64,000 nt of DNA from an uncultured Christensenellaceae bacterium. Lineage in GTDB: Bacteria; Bacillota; Clostridia; Christensenellales; Pumilibacteraceae. The notes under the pieces are model-generated. The model made no database searches. It was given only the letters and a program-made list of their open reading frames with translations, and was not told the DNA's origin. This document shows positions 24,281-34,060 of this stretch, one piece after another. The stretch is taken from NCBI GenBank assembly GCA_910587445.1, contig CAJULE010000003.1, positions 1-64,000 on the forward strand, read 5' to 3'. A program made the translations under genes and the position numbers. Each line of letters starts with the position of its first letter. The first letter of the stretch is position 1.

Positions 24281-27200
24281 TCAGTTTGCCTGCTTTCTTT
24301 TGTCCAGAACCGCACGCACTACTATCCAGGCAATCGCACCCGCGATCACGAGACTGAGCACGAGATCCACCGGCAGTTGCAGGTAGAACACCCAGGGCGA
24401 AGTTGCATAACGGAATACAGTTCCGGGGGCGACGCCCTGCATTGCGCTCGAATTTGCGACGGTATAGCCTACGTTGTGCATTATTCTGCGGAACATATGG
24501 TGTGCCGAGGGGCTGTCTTTATCCGCAAGACCGCCGCGACCTGTCGCAAGGAACGTATCGAGTCCCGAGCGGTATGCCATATCGTACATATCGTCTTTCG
24601 GCATAGAGAACATATCGCTGTGCGTAAGTCCGAGAAAACCCCATTCTCCGCGAAGAAGTCCCGTGAGAAGTCTCTCGTCCGCATGACCGTAGATCTGACC
24701 GATACAAGCCTGAGACGCCATAACGGCGGTAGCCGCGCGCATTGTCTTTTGAGCCTGTGCGCCCGTCTCGTCCTTTGTGTAGTTAATGGTCATCATAGCT
24801 TCCTTGAAAGGGATCTCGAAAGCCTTCAGATAAAGTTCGCGCATTGCTTGCTCGGTTGCCCAAGTGGACAGGAACGCGTCACGGTTTGTCTCCTGATCGT
24901 TGAGCGCAAAGTGCTTGAGATAGCATATGAGTCCCGCACCGCTCGCGCCGCTTACGACGGCTGCCGCCGCCTTGCCCGTAAGCAGAGGATCTTCGCTGTA
25001 GTACTCGAAGTTACGTCCCGAGAACGGACTGCGGTGCAGGTTGATCGCCGGAGAATACCAAGCGGTAACATTGTTTTCGAGTGCCTCTTTGCCGAGAATG
25101 TCGCCGAGCTCTTTCAAAAGTACGACGTTCCAAGTCGCCGCCCAGACGGGAGTCATGCTGTGCGTTGCCGACATTTGCATACCTTTGTCCGTCTTGAACA
25201 CTTTGATTCCGTTAGCTCCGTCGGCAGCCACCGTACGAGGCAGACCTATGGAATCGACGGGAGTGGTCGCATAGTTCGCAAGCGCGGATACGTCTACCAT
25301 CTGACTTATTACGGCTGCGCTACTGTAATCTATCTGATCGAGCCAATCTTCCCAAACGTCGTCGTAATAGCTCTTTCCGCGAAGGTCGGACAGCGACAAG
25401 CCGTTGTCGGCTCCCGAAACGGGGTCTTCCGCATGATAAGCCTTACTTCCCTCGACGTTGCCGTAGCGGCTGTCCGTCTTTACGTCGAACGTATGTATAG
25501 CTCCCTCGAAATACTTTGCGGACTCTGCGGAAAGCGCTTTTCCTCCGCGTCGGATGCTGTTTTCGAGATCCGCCCCTTCGGTGTGAAGAACGGGGAAAGT
25601 ATTGTTCCAATCGGCACGGCTGAGGATCTTGCCGTCGCGGTTCATATAATCGCTGCTGTCCTGGAACAGATTGGTTGCGGCGGTGAACTTCTCGTCGCCG
25701 TTCGCCGGACGGGAAATCGTATTGCCCTCGTCGTCGAGAGCCGACTGAGCCTCCGTCTCGCTCTTTCTCGGATTGTGCGAATCATAGTAAACGGTCTTAC
25801 CGTTCTTCCATGTCTCGGTCTCTATTATCTCGTGACTGTCCTTGCGAAGGGAAATCAGATAGTCGCCCTCTTCGAGTATATAGCAGCCCTTTGTCCCGTC
25901 GTCGTTCTGTCTCATATAACTGTACGAAGCCATTTCTTCCTGCTCGAAAGTAACGGTCACGGTCTCTTTATGCCCGGGCTCTATTTTCCCGGTTTTCGCA
26001 AATCCGGCAAGCGTCGCCGTCGGCTTTTCGATCTTCAAGCCCTTGTCGAAATCGGTGTAAGGCGGGTTATAATAGACCTGCACGACCTCTTTACCTGCCA
26101 TTGCTCCCTTGTTTTCGACTTCCACGGTTATGGAGATCTTTCCGTTTGAGGTGTCGAACGACGTTATTTTCTGCTCGAACTTCGTATACGACAAGCCGTA
26201 GCCGAACGGATATGTCACGGCGCCGGGCTGTTCGTAGCCGCCTTTTCCGTCAAGCTTTCCGTAGGTAAAGCCCGTCGCTTTTATGTCGTGAGCCGTTTCG
26301 TAGTAGCGGTATCCCATATATACGTCTTCCGCGTATTCGATGTAGTTCTTGCCGTATTTGTCGTTTACGGGATTCGTATATTGGAACTCGCCGAAATTCC
26401 GATAAGTCGGATCTTTGGTGAAATCGGAAGCCCAAATCGCAACCGTACGCCCCGAAGGATTTACTTTGCCGCACAAAATATCGTCAAGCACCGAAAAGCC
26501 TCTCTCGCCCGCATGACCGAAGGAGAGAATTGCGTCGACTTCGAGTTCTCCCGACAAAAGTTCGGGCAACTGAAGCGACGAGGAGCTTTCGAGTATGACG
26601 ACCACCTTATCGCAGGTCTGCTTGGCAAGTCTTATGGTATCCTTTTCATTCTGCGACAGTGCAAAATAGTGAGGCGTGCCGTCGTTGTATGCATCGTACT
26701 TTTTATCCGAGCCTTCGGAACCTTCGCGGGCAAGGAACACGAGTCCCGTTCCGCTTGCTCCCGTTGCGCCCTCGTATACGGATGCGGGATATTCGTAAAA
26801 TTTATTCACGTGCCCCATTCCGCTCGTCGATTTATCCGACATAAGAGTCCCCGGCGCTCTGTCCAAAGTTTGGGGATCGGACGCATTTTTTATCTTGTCG
26901 TAAGCGGCATTGTTCACGGTGAAAGTTTCTTTCAATGCCTTTTCGGGCGTAACCGTATACTCGGGCAAAACCCACTTTGCCGAACCGCTCGCACCCGTCT
27001 GCCCGTAAATGGGCGTCTTATAGCGGAAGCCGAAAGGCGTCACGGTGCTTCCCTCCGCCAAAGGCAGAACGCCGTTGTTCTTCAATAGCACCGCGCCCTC
27101 CTCTTGAACCCGAAGAGCCACCTTATACGCCGCTTCGGTAGATTCCGATTTGTCGGCGAACTTATCCTCGTAATAAGCAGTGTTCCACTCGTCGCGCCCC

Positions 27201-27367
27201 TCGGGGATAATGTCGGTTCGCTTGCCGCGCCCCAATCTGTCGTCCAAAAACGGAGTGAAAATGTACGCCGCAACATTTACCGCAATCAAAAGAATTGCAC
27301 AAAACGCCGCAACGGAGATCATGATCACTCTGAACTTGAACGCACTCATCGTCTTCTTTTCTGCCAT
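24281..27367 (-). CDS. GH3-B: membrane-anchored family 3 glycosidase with reversed domain order
   Basis: The 1028-residue protein has a membrane segment at about 12-37. The GH3 C-terminal domain follows (VLLKNNGVLPLAEGSTVTPFG, YPFGYGLSYTKF), then an Fn3-like domain (ISITVEVENKGAMAGKEVVQVYY). The TIM barrel is C-terminal, with ADGANGI, GRNFEYYSEDPLLTG, KHFALNDQETNR and the nucleophile candidate in LTHSDM. A membrane segment with a basic tail (VVRAVLDKRKQAN) ends the protein. AGGAGG lies 8 bases before the ATG. A 21-base element shared with the promoter of its regulator lies about 40 bases upstream. Substrate unknown; the barrel residues around the catalytic Asp differ from the other copies, so specificities probably differ. 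Confidence 0.9.
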   Translation of the reverse strand: MAEKKTMSAFKFRVIMISVAAFCAILLIAVNVAAYIFTPFLDDRLGRGKRTDIIPEGRDEWNTAYYEDKFADKSESTEAAYKVALRVQEEGAVLLKNNGVLPLAEGSTVTPFGFRYKTPIYGQTGASGSAKWVLPEYTVTPEKALKETFTVNNAAYDKIKNASDPQTLDRAPGTLMSDKSTSGMGHVNKFYEYPASVYEGATGASGTGLVFLAREGSEGSDKKYDAYNDGTPHYFALSQNEKDTIRLAKQTCDKVVVILESSSSLQLPELLSGELEVDAILSFGHAGERGFSVLDDILCGKVNPSGRTVAIWASDFTKDPTYRNFGEFQYTNPVNDKYGKNYIEYAEDVYMGYRYYETAHDIKATGFTYGKLDGKGGYEQPGAVTYPFGYGLSYTKFEQKITSFDTSNGKISITVEVENKGAMAGKEVVQVYYNPPYTDFDKGLKIEKPTATLAGFAKTGKIEPGHKETVTVTFEQEEMASYSYMRQNDDGTKGCYILEEGDYLISLRKDSHEIIETETWKNGKTVYYDSHNPRKSETEAQSALDDEGNTISRPANGDEKFTAATNLFQDSSDYMNRDGKILSRADWNNTFPVLHTEGADLENSIRRGGKALSAESAKYFEGAIHTFDVKTDSRYGNVEGSKAYHAEDPVSGADNGLSLSDLRGKSYYDDVWEDWLDQIDYSSAAVISQMVDVSALANYATTPVDSIGLPRTVAADGANGIKVFKTDKGMQMSATHSMTPVWAATWNVVLLKELGDILGKEALENNVTAWYSPAINLHRSPFSGRNFEYYSEDPLLTGKAAAAVVSGASGAGLICYLKHFALNDQETNRDAFLSTWATEQAMRELYLKAFEIPFKEAMMTINYTKDETGAQAQKTMRAATAVMASQACIGQIYGHADERLLTGLLRGEWGFLGLTHSDMFSMPKDDMYDMAYRSGLDTFLATGRGGLADKDSPSAHHMFRRIMHNVGYTVANSSAMQGVAPGTVFRYATSPWVFYLQLPVDLVLSLVIAGAIAWIVVRAVLDKRKQAN

Positions 27368-27400
27368 AGAATTCTCCTCCTTTGAAAATTCGTATTTATT

Positions 27401-27428
27401 TTAATACGACATTCTCTGTCGGTATTAA
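27401..27428 (-). promoter_or_regulatory. Inverted repeat and shared operator-like element upstream of GH3-B
   Basis: TTAATACGACA (27401-27411) mirrors TGTCGGTATTAA (27417-27428). A 21-base core (27407-27427) matches 18 of 21 positions at 29739-29759, next to the cassette B regulator promoter. A weak promoter (GTTAAT, 17 bases, TATTAA, minus strand) would place the repeat in the spacer. Confidence 0.55.
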
Positions 27429-27483
27429 CGCACTTAAGCTTTTACATAACAATCGAGTGCATGATATAATATCCGAACATAAA

Positions 27484-27516
27484 AAACAAGACCGGCGACA
27501 AAACCGGTCGTTTTCA
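27484..27516 (-). terminator. Terminator of the cassette B regulator/kinase genes
   Basis: GACCGG (27490-27495) pairs with CCGGTC (27504-27509). On the minus strand TTGTTTTTT follows. It separates the kinase from GH3-B. A possible plus-strand promoter (TTTACA, 18 bases, TATAAT, ending near 27471) sits just left of it; nothing recognisable lies downstream of that promoter. Confidence 0.7.
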
Positions 27517-27598
27517 CTTCTCGAAATTTCTTTTTGTAAGGAGAATTTTTGATTGCAAGGGCGAAAATTCGCCGATTCGAATCGGGAGCAGTCACCGA

Positions 27599-28954
27599 CT
27601 ATTTTACAAAGCCGCTCATAAGAATACTCACGACAAACTCGTTGTCCCGAGTGTCGACGGCAAAGCTGCCGCCGTACTTTTCGGCAATATTCTTCATGGA
27701 CTTGACGCCGTATCCGTGGTAGGATTTGTCCCTTTTGCTTGTCCTCAAGACAGTATCGGATTTTACCTCTTCGCCCTCGTAGTAGTTCTTCACGACCACT
27801 CCCACGAGACTGCCGCTGCTCGACACCGAGAGCTTTATGACGCGCTTTTCTTCCTCGAGCGTCATCACATATTCTATCGCGTTGTCGAGAGCGTTGCCGA
27901 AAAGCGAGTAGATGTCCGCTATGTCCATGAACGAAAGAAGCTTGCCGTCGGCGATTGCCGAAAGCTGGATCTTATTCTTGACGCAATATAAATTCTTGTC
28001 CGACAAAACCGTATCGAGTGCGGCGTTGCCCGTCTCGAATCCCGAATCATAGAACGAAACGGACTGCTGCAATTTATCGATGTAATTCTTATCTATCCTT
28101 ACGCCACCGTTTTCAAGCGCCAAAAGCTGGTGCTTGAGATCATGACACTTGAGGTTTATGATGTCGATGTTTTCTTTCGTGAACTCGTATTGCTTGAGCT
28201 TCATTTCGCTCATATAACGTATGGCGGTATTCTCCTGCCGTATTATCGCCCAACGCGAGAACATGAACTGCATGAACAGAACGACAAAGCAACAGCAGAT
28301 GTTGCATATGCTCATGAGTACGAAAAGCGTAGTGCTCTCGAAAGCATAGGACGAACTCCAACCGCGCGCGATGACGGCGACGCCTATTACTACGAAAAAC
28401 AGTATCATTGTCGCGCCGGAGTTATACCGCGCGACCTCGGCATAGTCTTTCATGGAGCGGGCAAACAGAATATAGACAAGCGCATACGTGATTAAATAAC
28501 ACGTGACCCATATCACTATGCCCTGCCAGGTTATGGGCGAGAGCGATATGAATTTATGGTCGGGAAAAACGATACCTTCGAGGTTGTTTATTATCACGCC
28601 TATATTCTGAAGCGCATAGCCCGCAATACAGCCGAAAAGCACGGTGACGGGCTGTTCGTCGAAGCACAAAAACAGTGCGCCTATGGATAAGCCGAAAAGC
28701 ACGAGGTGGACGATTATATTGAGAACGGGATATATGAAAGGATTGCGAATACCGCTTTCGTTCAGAGCGTTCAAAAACACATGACCGCCGTATCCCAAAA
28801 GCGCGGCAATACCCAAAAGCGCAATTATGCACCCGACGCCGCGCAGTGCGAAATGCTTTCTGCGCTTATACCGCCAAACGAAAAGCCCATAGGCGACGAT
28901 AAGCCAGAACATAAACGCGAGCCGCATGGATATCATCATGACAAGCGAGCTCAT
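27599..28954 (-). CDS. Cassette B GHKL sensor histidine kinase (AgrC-like)
   Basis: The 451-residue protein has a membrane domain of six or seven spans (about 1-225) and a GHKL ATPase with INLKCHDLKHQL, LFGNALDNAIEYVM and GYGVKSMKNIAEKYGG. It starts immediately after the regulator stop codon, with GGGAGGG 6 bases upstream. It pairs with the LytTR regulator at 28955-29662. The signal is unknown. Confidence 0.9.
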   Translation of the reverse strand: MSSLVMMISMRLAFMFWLIVAYGLFVWRYKRRKHFALRGVGCIIALLGIAALLGYGGHVFLNALNESGIRNPFIYPVLNIIVHLVLFGLSIGALFLCFDEQPVTVLFGCIAGYALQNIGVIINNLEGIVFPDHKFISLSPITWQGIVIWVTCYLITYALVYILFARSMKDYAEVARYNSGATMILFFVVIGVAVIARGWSSSYAFESTTLFVLMSICNICCCFVVLFMQFMFSRWAIIRQENTAIRYMSEMKLKQYEFTKENIDIINLKCHDLKHQLLALENGGVRIDKNYIDKLQQSVSFYDSGFETGNAALDTVLSDKNLYCVKNKIQLSAIADGKLLSFMDIADIYSLFGNALDNAIEYVMTLEEEKRVIKLSVSSSGSLVGVVVKNYYEGEEVKSDTVLRTSKRDKSYHGYGVKSMKNIAEKYGGSFAVDTRDNEFVVSILMSGFVK

Positions 28955-29662
28955 TTAAATCCCTCCCCCGTATGAAACAAACGCGTTGAGCGCCTGCAAA
29001 AAAGCCTTCTTTTTCGCGCGGCTTATCTTAAGTCTGTCGCCGCCTACGACTACGGAGTCGCCCTCTATGCTCTTTACCCTTCCGAGGTTCACAAGCCAGC
29101 TTGCGCCGCACTTCGCAAACGAAAAAGGCGGCAATGCTTTTTCCGCAGCCTTCATGCTTCCCCATACGTCGACGAGACCGAAATCGGTGTGATATATCAC
29201 ACGGTGCTTGTTTACTTCCACATAATATATCGCCGAAAGCGGTATGCGCGCATATCCGCTCATGTTGCGCACCGTCACCGAACGCTCCGCATCCGCCCTC
29301 TTTTTTACAGCCATGGAAAAGGTCATCTCGAACGCCTCGTAAGAGTACGGCTTTACGAGATAGTCGAGCGCGCCCACCTCATAGCCTTTCACGGCATAGT
29401 GCATGAGCCCCGTTACGAACACGAGCGGCACGTCGGGATCGAACTCTCTGAGCTTCTTCGCCCCGTCCATTCCGTTTCTTCCCGGCATTTCTATGTCCAT
29501 AAATACGAGGTCGTAGTCGGGCTTGTACCCGAAAAGGAAAGCCGCCGTATCTTTGAACTCGGCAATATCGAAAACGCGGCCGTTTTCACGTCCGTAACGC
29601 CGTATGAAGCCGCTCAGTTTTTCGGCGGCCTCCTTATCGTCTTCGACTATGGCTATTCTCAT
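28955..29662 (-). CDS. Cassette B LytTR response regulator
   Basis: I use the ATG at 29662 (235 residues), which begins MRIAIVEDD as receivers usually do, with AGAGG 11 bases upstream. An in-frame ATG 24 bases earlier (29686) with AAGGA is possible. The receiver has its phospho-Asp in LVFMDIEMPGRNG. The LytTR domain ends KISRAKKKAFLQALNAFVSYGGG. A consensus promoter lies just upstream. A 21-base element directly beyond its -35 box recurs before GH3-B, so it may activate both itself and GH3-B. Confidence 0.92.
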   Translation of the reverse strand: MRIAIVEDDKEAAEKLSGFIRRYGRENGRVFDIAEFKDTAAFLFGYKPDYDLVFMDIEMPGRNGMDGAKKLREFDPDVPLVFVTGLMHYAVKGYEVGALDYLVKPYSYEAFEMTFSMAVKKRADAERSVTVRNMSGYARIPLSAIYYVEVNKHRVIYHTDFGLVDVWGSMKAAEKALPPFSFAKCGASWLVNLGRVKSIEGDSVVVGGDRLKISRAKKKAFLQALNAFVSYGGGI

Positions 29663-29704
29663 CTTTTCGTATTCCTCTCCGCCCATTTTTCCTTTTACGG
29701 TTTA

Positions 29705-29759
29705 ATTATATCAATAAACACGCCGTTTGTCAATACCGCGACATTTTCGGTCGATATTA
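29705..29759 (-). promoter_or_regulatory. Cassette B regulator promoter with upstream operator-like element
   Basis: Minus strand TTGACA (29728-29733), 17 bases, TATAAT (29705-29710) with extended -10 TG. Five bases beyond the -35 box is a 21-base element (29739-29759) with halves CGACATT and GTCGATATTA, the position expected for an activator site. Confidence 0.75.
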
Positions 29760-29770
29760 TTTCGCAAACG

Positions 29771-30472
29771 TCATCTGTTTATGTAGTCGTTCAACGCGGC
29801 AAGAAAACTTTTGCTCTTGCTTCTTCCGATTTTTATCGTATCCCCCGCGACCGAGACTTCGTCTCCGTTTATGCCCGTCACATAGCGAAGATTTACGAGA
29901 TGGCTTTTTCCGCAGCGCTCGAAGCCGTAATCCGACAGTATCTTTTCCGCGCGCGAAAGCGGCGCCCATTCGGTGATTTTTTCCGTGCCCGTATGATATA
30001 CGAGACAGTGCCCGAAAACTTCGACATGGGTTATTTCCGACGAGTCGAGAAAGATCGCGCCGCCCGCCGTGGATACAGATATCTTTACCGATCTCAAACG
30101 CTCGAGCTTTTTCATTACGGAGTTCATCGCCGAAAACAGCCGCGTCTTGTTTACGGGCTTGACGATGTAGTCGAGCGCACCGACCGAGTACCCTTCCACG
30201 GCGAGACGCGCAACATTGGTCACGAAAACGATAACCACTTTTTCGTCGCTTTTCCTTATCTCCTTTGCCGCGCTCATGCCGTCGATGCCCGAAAGTTCGA
30301 TGTCGATAAACAGCACGTCGAAATTTCCCGCATGATTGCCTATGACGGATTCCGCCCCGACAAACCTGTTTAAGGAAAGAGCCACGTTCTTTTCGCTCCC
30401 GTAAAGCTCAAGCATTTCCGCGAGTCTTGCCGCGGCAAGCTCGTCATCCTCTATTATGCCGACGTTTATCAT
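29771..30472 (-). CDS. Orphan LytTR response regulator
   Basis: The 233-residue protein has a receiver (GIIEDDE, phospho-Asp in VLFIDIELSGIDG) and a LytTR domain ending IGRSKSKSFLAALNDYINR. It lies directly upstream of the cassette B regulator but has no kinase gene of its own in the window. It also has no Shine-Dalgarno sequence. An extended -10 promoter ends 6 bases before its ATG, so the mRNA should be leaderless. It may answer to one of the neighbouring kinases or have lost its partner. Confidence 0.88.
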   Translation of the reverse strand: MINVGIIEDDELAAARLAEMLELYGSEKNVALSLNRFVGAESVIGNHAGNFDVLFIDIELSGIDGMSAAKEIRKSDEKVVIVFVTNVARLAVEGYSVGALDYIVKPVNKTRLFSAMNSVMKKLERLRSVKISVSTAGGAIFLDSSEITHVEVFGHCLVYHTGTEKITEWAPLSRAEKILSDYGFERCGKSHLVNLRYVTGINGDEVSVAGDTIKIGRSKSKSFLAALNDYINR

Positions 30473-30478
30473 ATCTAT

Positions 30479-30535
30479 ACTATATCACACAATGCCGAAA
30501 ATATCAACCCCCTGCGACACAATAGGTCGTTATCG
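30479..30535 (-). promoter_or_regulatory. Promoter of the orphan regulator, placing transcription start at the start codon
   Basis: Minus strand TTGATA (30502-30507), 17 bases, TATAGT (30479-30484) with extended -10 TG. The A of ATG is the seventh base after the -10 box. A weaker relative of the cassette B element (CGACA, then GGTCG, 30515-30535) lies 7 bases beyond the -35 box. Confidence 0.7.
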
Positions 30536-30542
30536 TTGCGCA

Positions 30543-30575
30543 AAAGAGACGAACCGAAAGGTCCGTCTCTTTGTT
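30543..30575 (-). terminator. Terminator at the end of cassette C; near-duplicate of 23527-23565
   Basis: AAAGAGACG pairs with CGTCTCTTT, and further pairs follow after a mismatch. About 40 bases match the terminator beyond cassette B with two or three differences. It ends the small membrane protein gene at 30611. Confidence 0.7.
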
Positions 30576-30610
30576 TTGTTATATGTTATTCCCGACCGCT
30601 CGGTATCGCT

Positions 30611-31021
30611 TTAATTTTTCGCGGGTTTGCTCAAGTTCATTATGCAAGCGGCAAGAGAGGTTGCGACGGCAAGAAGTTCGAATATTACGAACACGAGCCA
30701 TGCGGAATCGAAGGTGTTGTTATCGACGGCGAAAAGCACGTTCGAGAGGAACAACATTTCTGTGTTTGCCATTACTCCGAGAGAGATCGTGTAGAAAATA
30801 AACGGAACGAAAGCTCCCACTCCGAAATCCTTATACAGTATCGCAACATTAAGGACTATGCCTACGATGAGTAGCGCCAAGACTGCGCCGCTCACAGCCG
30901 AGTAACGGTTGCCTCCGCGCGCGCCGTACACAATGACGGTCACGAGCGCGAACAGACAAGCGACGGCGCTTACATACCAACCGGGCTTCTTACCCGCAAG
31001 AAAATTCTTTATTGCATCCAT
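30611..31021 (-). CDS. Cassette C four-span membrane protein
   Basis: The 136-residue protein has four hydrophobic spans (about 16-34, 42-62, 68-90, 105-128) and short soluble ends. Its ATG overlaps the stop of the GH3-C reading frame (TAATG), so it is the last gene of cassette C. I do not recognise the family. It is intact although the four other genes of its cassette are broken. It may correspond functionally to the small membrane protein of cassette A, but the sequences are not visibly alike. Confidence 0.75.
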   Translation of the reverse strand: MDAIKNFLAGKKPGWYVSAVACLFALVTVIVYGARGGNRYSAVSGAVLALLIVGIVLNVAILYKDFGVGAFVPFIFYTISLGVMANTEMLFLSNVLFAVDNNTFDSAWLVFVIFELLAVATSLAACIMNLSKPAKN

Positions 31022-34018
31022 TATTCTTTACCCTCCTTTCTGCCGAAGAAGATGTGAAGTCCGAGCATTACGGCGCTGCCTGCCGCCACCACTGCCGAAA
31101 CGATGATGATCGCAAGGAATGCCTTGTTGTACCAGGTCATTTGATAAACGACGCGGCTGCTCGTGGTCAATCCGTTCATTGCGAAGCTGTTTGCAAAGTT
31201 GTACAGTATCCTGTGGTTTGCTTCGCGCACGTTTTCCATAAATTTAGCGTCCTTTTCTATCGTTGCAAGCAAGTAATTCGTGAAAACCTTGTTGGACGAG
31301 CAGAACATAGTTGTGCCTGCCTCGTATGCGAGACGGGGCTCCATGTAAGCTTCGGGGCTCTGACCGAAGTCGGTCGTGATGTTGCCGGTATAGCCCCACT
31401 CGCCGCGAAGGACATCCTGCCAGAGTCCTTTGTGGTGTCCCGTCCAGACAAGTCCGAGACGGTTGAACGCGCCCATTACGCCGCGTGCGCCGCGATCGCC
31501 GTTACCGTTGATCTCGCAAGCCTTCTGGAAAGCCTTGAGATATATCTCGCGCATGGATTGCTCTTCCGCAAACGTGCAAAGCTGCTCGCGGTTGGTCTCG
31601 GCGTCGTTTAAGAACACGTGCTTGATATAGCATATTATGCCTTTCTTCTGCGCCGCTTCCATTTCGGCTTCGCACATGAGCCCGGAGATAAATCCGTCCT
31701 CGGAGTAATACTCGTTGTTTCTGCCGGAAGCGGGAGTGCGGTGGATGTTTGCAGCCGGTCCGTACCAGCCTACGCCTGCGCCCCAAAGTCCTTCTTCCGC
31801 CATGAAGTTGCCCTTCTTTTCTGCCATTTCGAGGTTCCAAGTGTTTGCGATAACGGTTGCGCAAGGATAGGAAACGGTTGCGATGTCGGTCTTTTTTGCT
31901 TCCGCGCTGTAGTCGTTCCACTTCTCTTTATAGCGGACGCTCGTGCCCCAGCACTGAGGAGAGTCGGTTGCCGTCGTTTCGGGAAGGGTTATGCTCGTTG
32001 CTCCCGCTCTGCCTTGACGCGAGAGGTCGCACAGTTCTTCTATCGTGAGCTGATCCAAAAGTTCCTGCCAAAGCGGATCGTCGTAATCGACGCCGCGCAT
32101 CATGACGAGCGAATACTTCTGCTCCGCGCCGCGCTTGAACGCCGACGTGTCGGTGCTGCCCGGAGTGTATGCCTTGGGCGGCGTTACCGAATCGGTCGTG
32201 TAATAGCTGTTTATCTCGTCGACCATCTGCTTGTTGCGGTAAGACCGCTAAGAGCCTTCGGATAGGTTCCCTGCCAATCGTTTCTCGAAAGATAGGAATA
32301 AGTATCCGGCATATAGTAGTTGAGATCTGCGCTGTCGAAACGGTTGGTGATCGCCTTGTTTGTTATGGAAAGCGAATATTCGTCCTTGTCGAAGTTTCTC
32401 TTCGTCCACTTGTGAGCCTTGTTTGCGTCGCCGTCCTTATCCATTCCGTCGCTCGTTTTTTTGCCTTTTGCGGCAAGAATGTTGTTCAATGCGTCATGAG
32501 CGTCTGAACCGATTGCGAAGTAGTAGTCTCCTTTGTCCATTATATAGGTCTTGTACTCTTTCCTGTCGTAAGAGGCAAGATCTCTGAGATCGACGTCGAT
32601 AGTGAGCGTCTGACTGCCTGTGCCCGCCTTGAGCTCATCGGTCTTTGCAAAGCCTACGAGCTGAACCGCCGATTTCTCGACACCGCCCGCCGTGTAAGGC
32701 GCCTGAGCGTAGACTTCGACGACCTCTTTGCCGTCGTATGCGCCCGTGTTCTTTACGGTAACGGTGACGGTAGCGGATTTATCGCCCTCGTCTACGGTTA
32801 CGCCGTCGAGCGTCTGCGTAAAGGTCGTGTAGGAAATACCGTATCCGAACGGGAACTGCACTTCCTTCGAGTATTCCCACGAGCTGTTTCCCGTCTTTAC
32901 GCCTGCCGTCGATTTCGCGTTGCCTCTGTTGTAAACCGAATCTTCATAGCTGGTCTCGTAGTAGCGATAGCCGACGTAAATGCCTTCTTCGTATGCTATG
33001 TAGTTTTTCGCGAAGTCGGTGCCTATCTCGTTTTCGTTCGTGTATCTGAACTGTCCCATGTTCTCCATTGAGGGAGCGCTGTAGGAATTATACGCGAACG
33101 TATCGTTAGTCTTGCCCGAAGGGGTTATGTCGCCCACCATGATGTCAATGACCGAATCGAATCCGTATCCGCCCACGCCGTTCGTATATATGCACGCGTC
33201 GATGTTGTATTCGTCAAGCCAGCCGAGTTCGGGGACGTTGGAAGCGTTGACCATGACTATTCTCTTCTTGAACGGTCCGTTCTTCATGACTTCGAGCACC
33301 GATCTTTCTTCGTCGCTGAGGGCAAGATAGCTACCGTTCTTGACGGTCTCGTCGACGAGAACGAGGTCGGAACCCTCGCTCGCATTACGCGTATATACGA
33401 AAATAGCCGCGTCGCTGTGGGTGTTGAAGCTTTGCGTCATTTCGCTCGAAAAGTCGCTTGCGGGTACTTCGGGAAGAGAAGCCGTCGCGGGCTTTGCGCC
33501 TGCGCCGAAACCGCCGCCCGTCTTGCGGGTAAGCTTGCCTTTCGACGCCATGAAATCCGAATCGAGTTTTGACTTATAAAAATTATAAGCCGTCATGTTC
33601 GCGTCGAGTTTACCTTCGTTCGCGCTTATAAGGTCGACCACTTTTGTGCCGCGGCGGATTATGGGATCCACCATGCCGTACGAAAGATATGTAACCTTGG
33701 AGTTTTTGGCAAGCGGAAGGCATTGTTCTTATTTGTAAGAAGCACGGTGCCTTCCGCCTGAATCTCCTTCGCGGCGGCGACGGCGGCAGTCTTCAAATCC
33801 TCGGGCTTTGTATAGTCGCTCTTGTAGTAATCGGAATCGACCTGCTCTGCGTTCTCGTCGGTAACCACTTTTGTGTTCGACACGCCGAGAACGGCGTTTA
33901 TATATCCCGACCAGCCCTTCGTAACGATGTCGCCTGCCACGCCGAGGATCAGTACAAGTATGAATACCGCGCAAAGCGCACGCCACAGCGTCCGATTACC
34001 TATTTTGGTAATTTTCAT
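31021..34018 (-). pseudogene. GH3-C: family 3 glycosidase disrupted by two frameshifts
   Basis: The gene is readable in three pieces: 34018-33659 (membrane span, start of the GH3 C-terminal domain), 33674-32211 (rest of that domain and Fn3) and 32226-31021 (TIM barrel, final membrane span). Each junction is repaired by adding one C to a CC run on the coding strand. At 33719-33720 this restores NNALPLAKNSK; at 32238-32239 it restores LTRNKQMVDEIN. The whole protein would have about 1000 residues. The barrel keeps GRNNEYYSEDGF, an altered KHVFLNDAETNR and ITTDFG. The ATG has AGGAGG 7 bases upstream. As given, no full-length product can be made. Confidence 0.85.
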
Positions 34019-34060
34019 CTTTTAACCTCCTGAGATGTTAATTTGATTTTAAGAACACGG

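Noticed and set aside
27440-27520. Small plus-strand RNA from a TTTACA/TATAAT promoter into the 27484 hairpin
   Set aside because: The hairpin has its T tract on the minus strand and suits the kinase operon; a 40-base plus transcript has no other support.
30543-30575. Possible CRISPR or dispersed repeat, because the sequence recurs at 23527
   Set aside because: Only two copies were seen, each at the end of a cassette and each with terminator structure.
31021-34018. Three separate genes for the GH3-C pieces
   Set aside because: The pieces join into one standard GH3 protein when one C is added at each of two junctions, and the internal starts have no ribosome sites.
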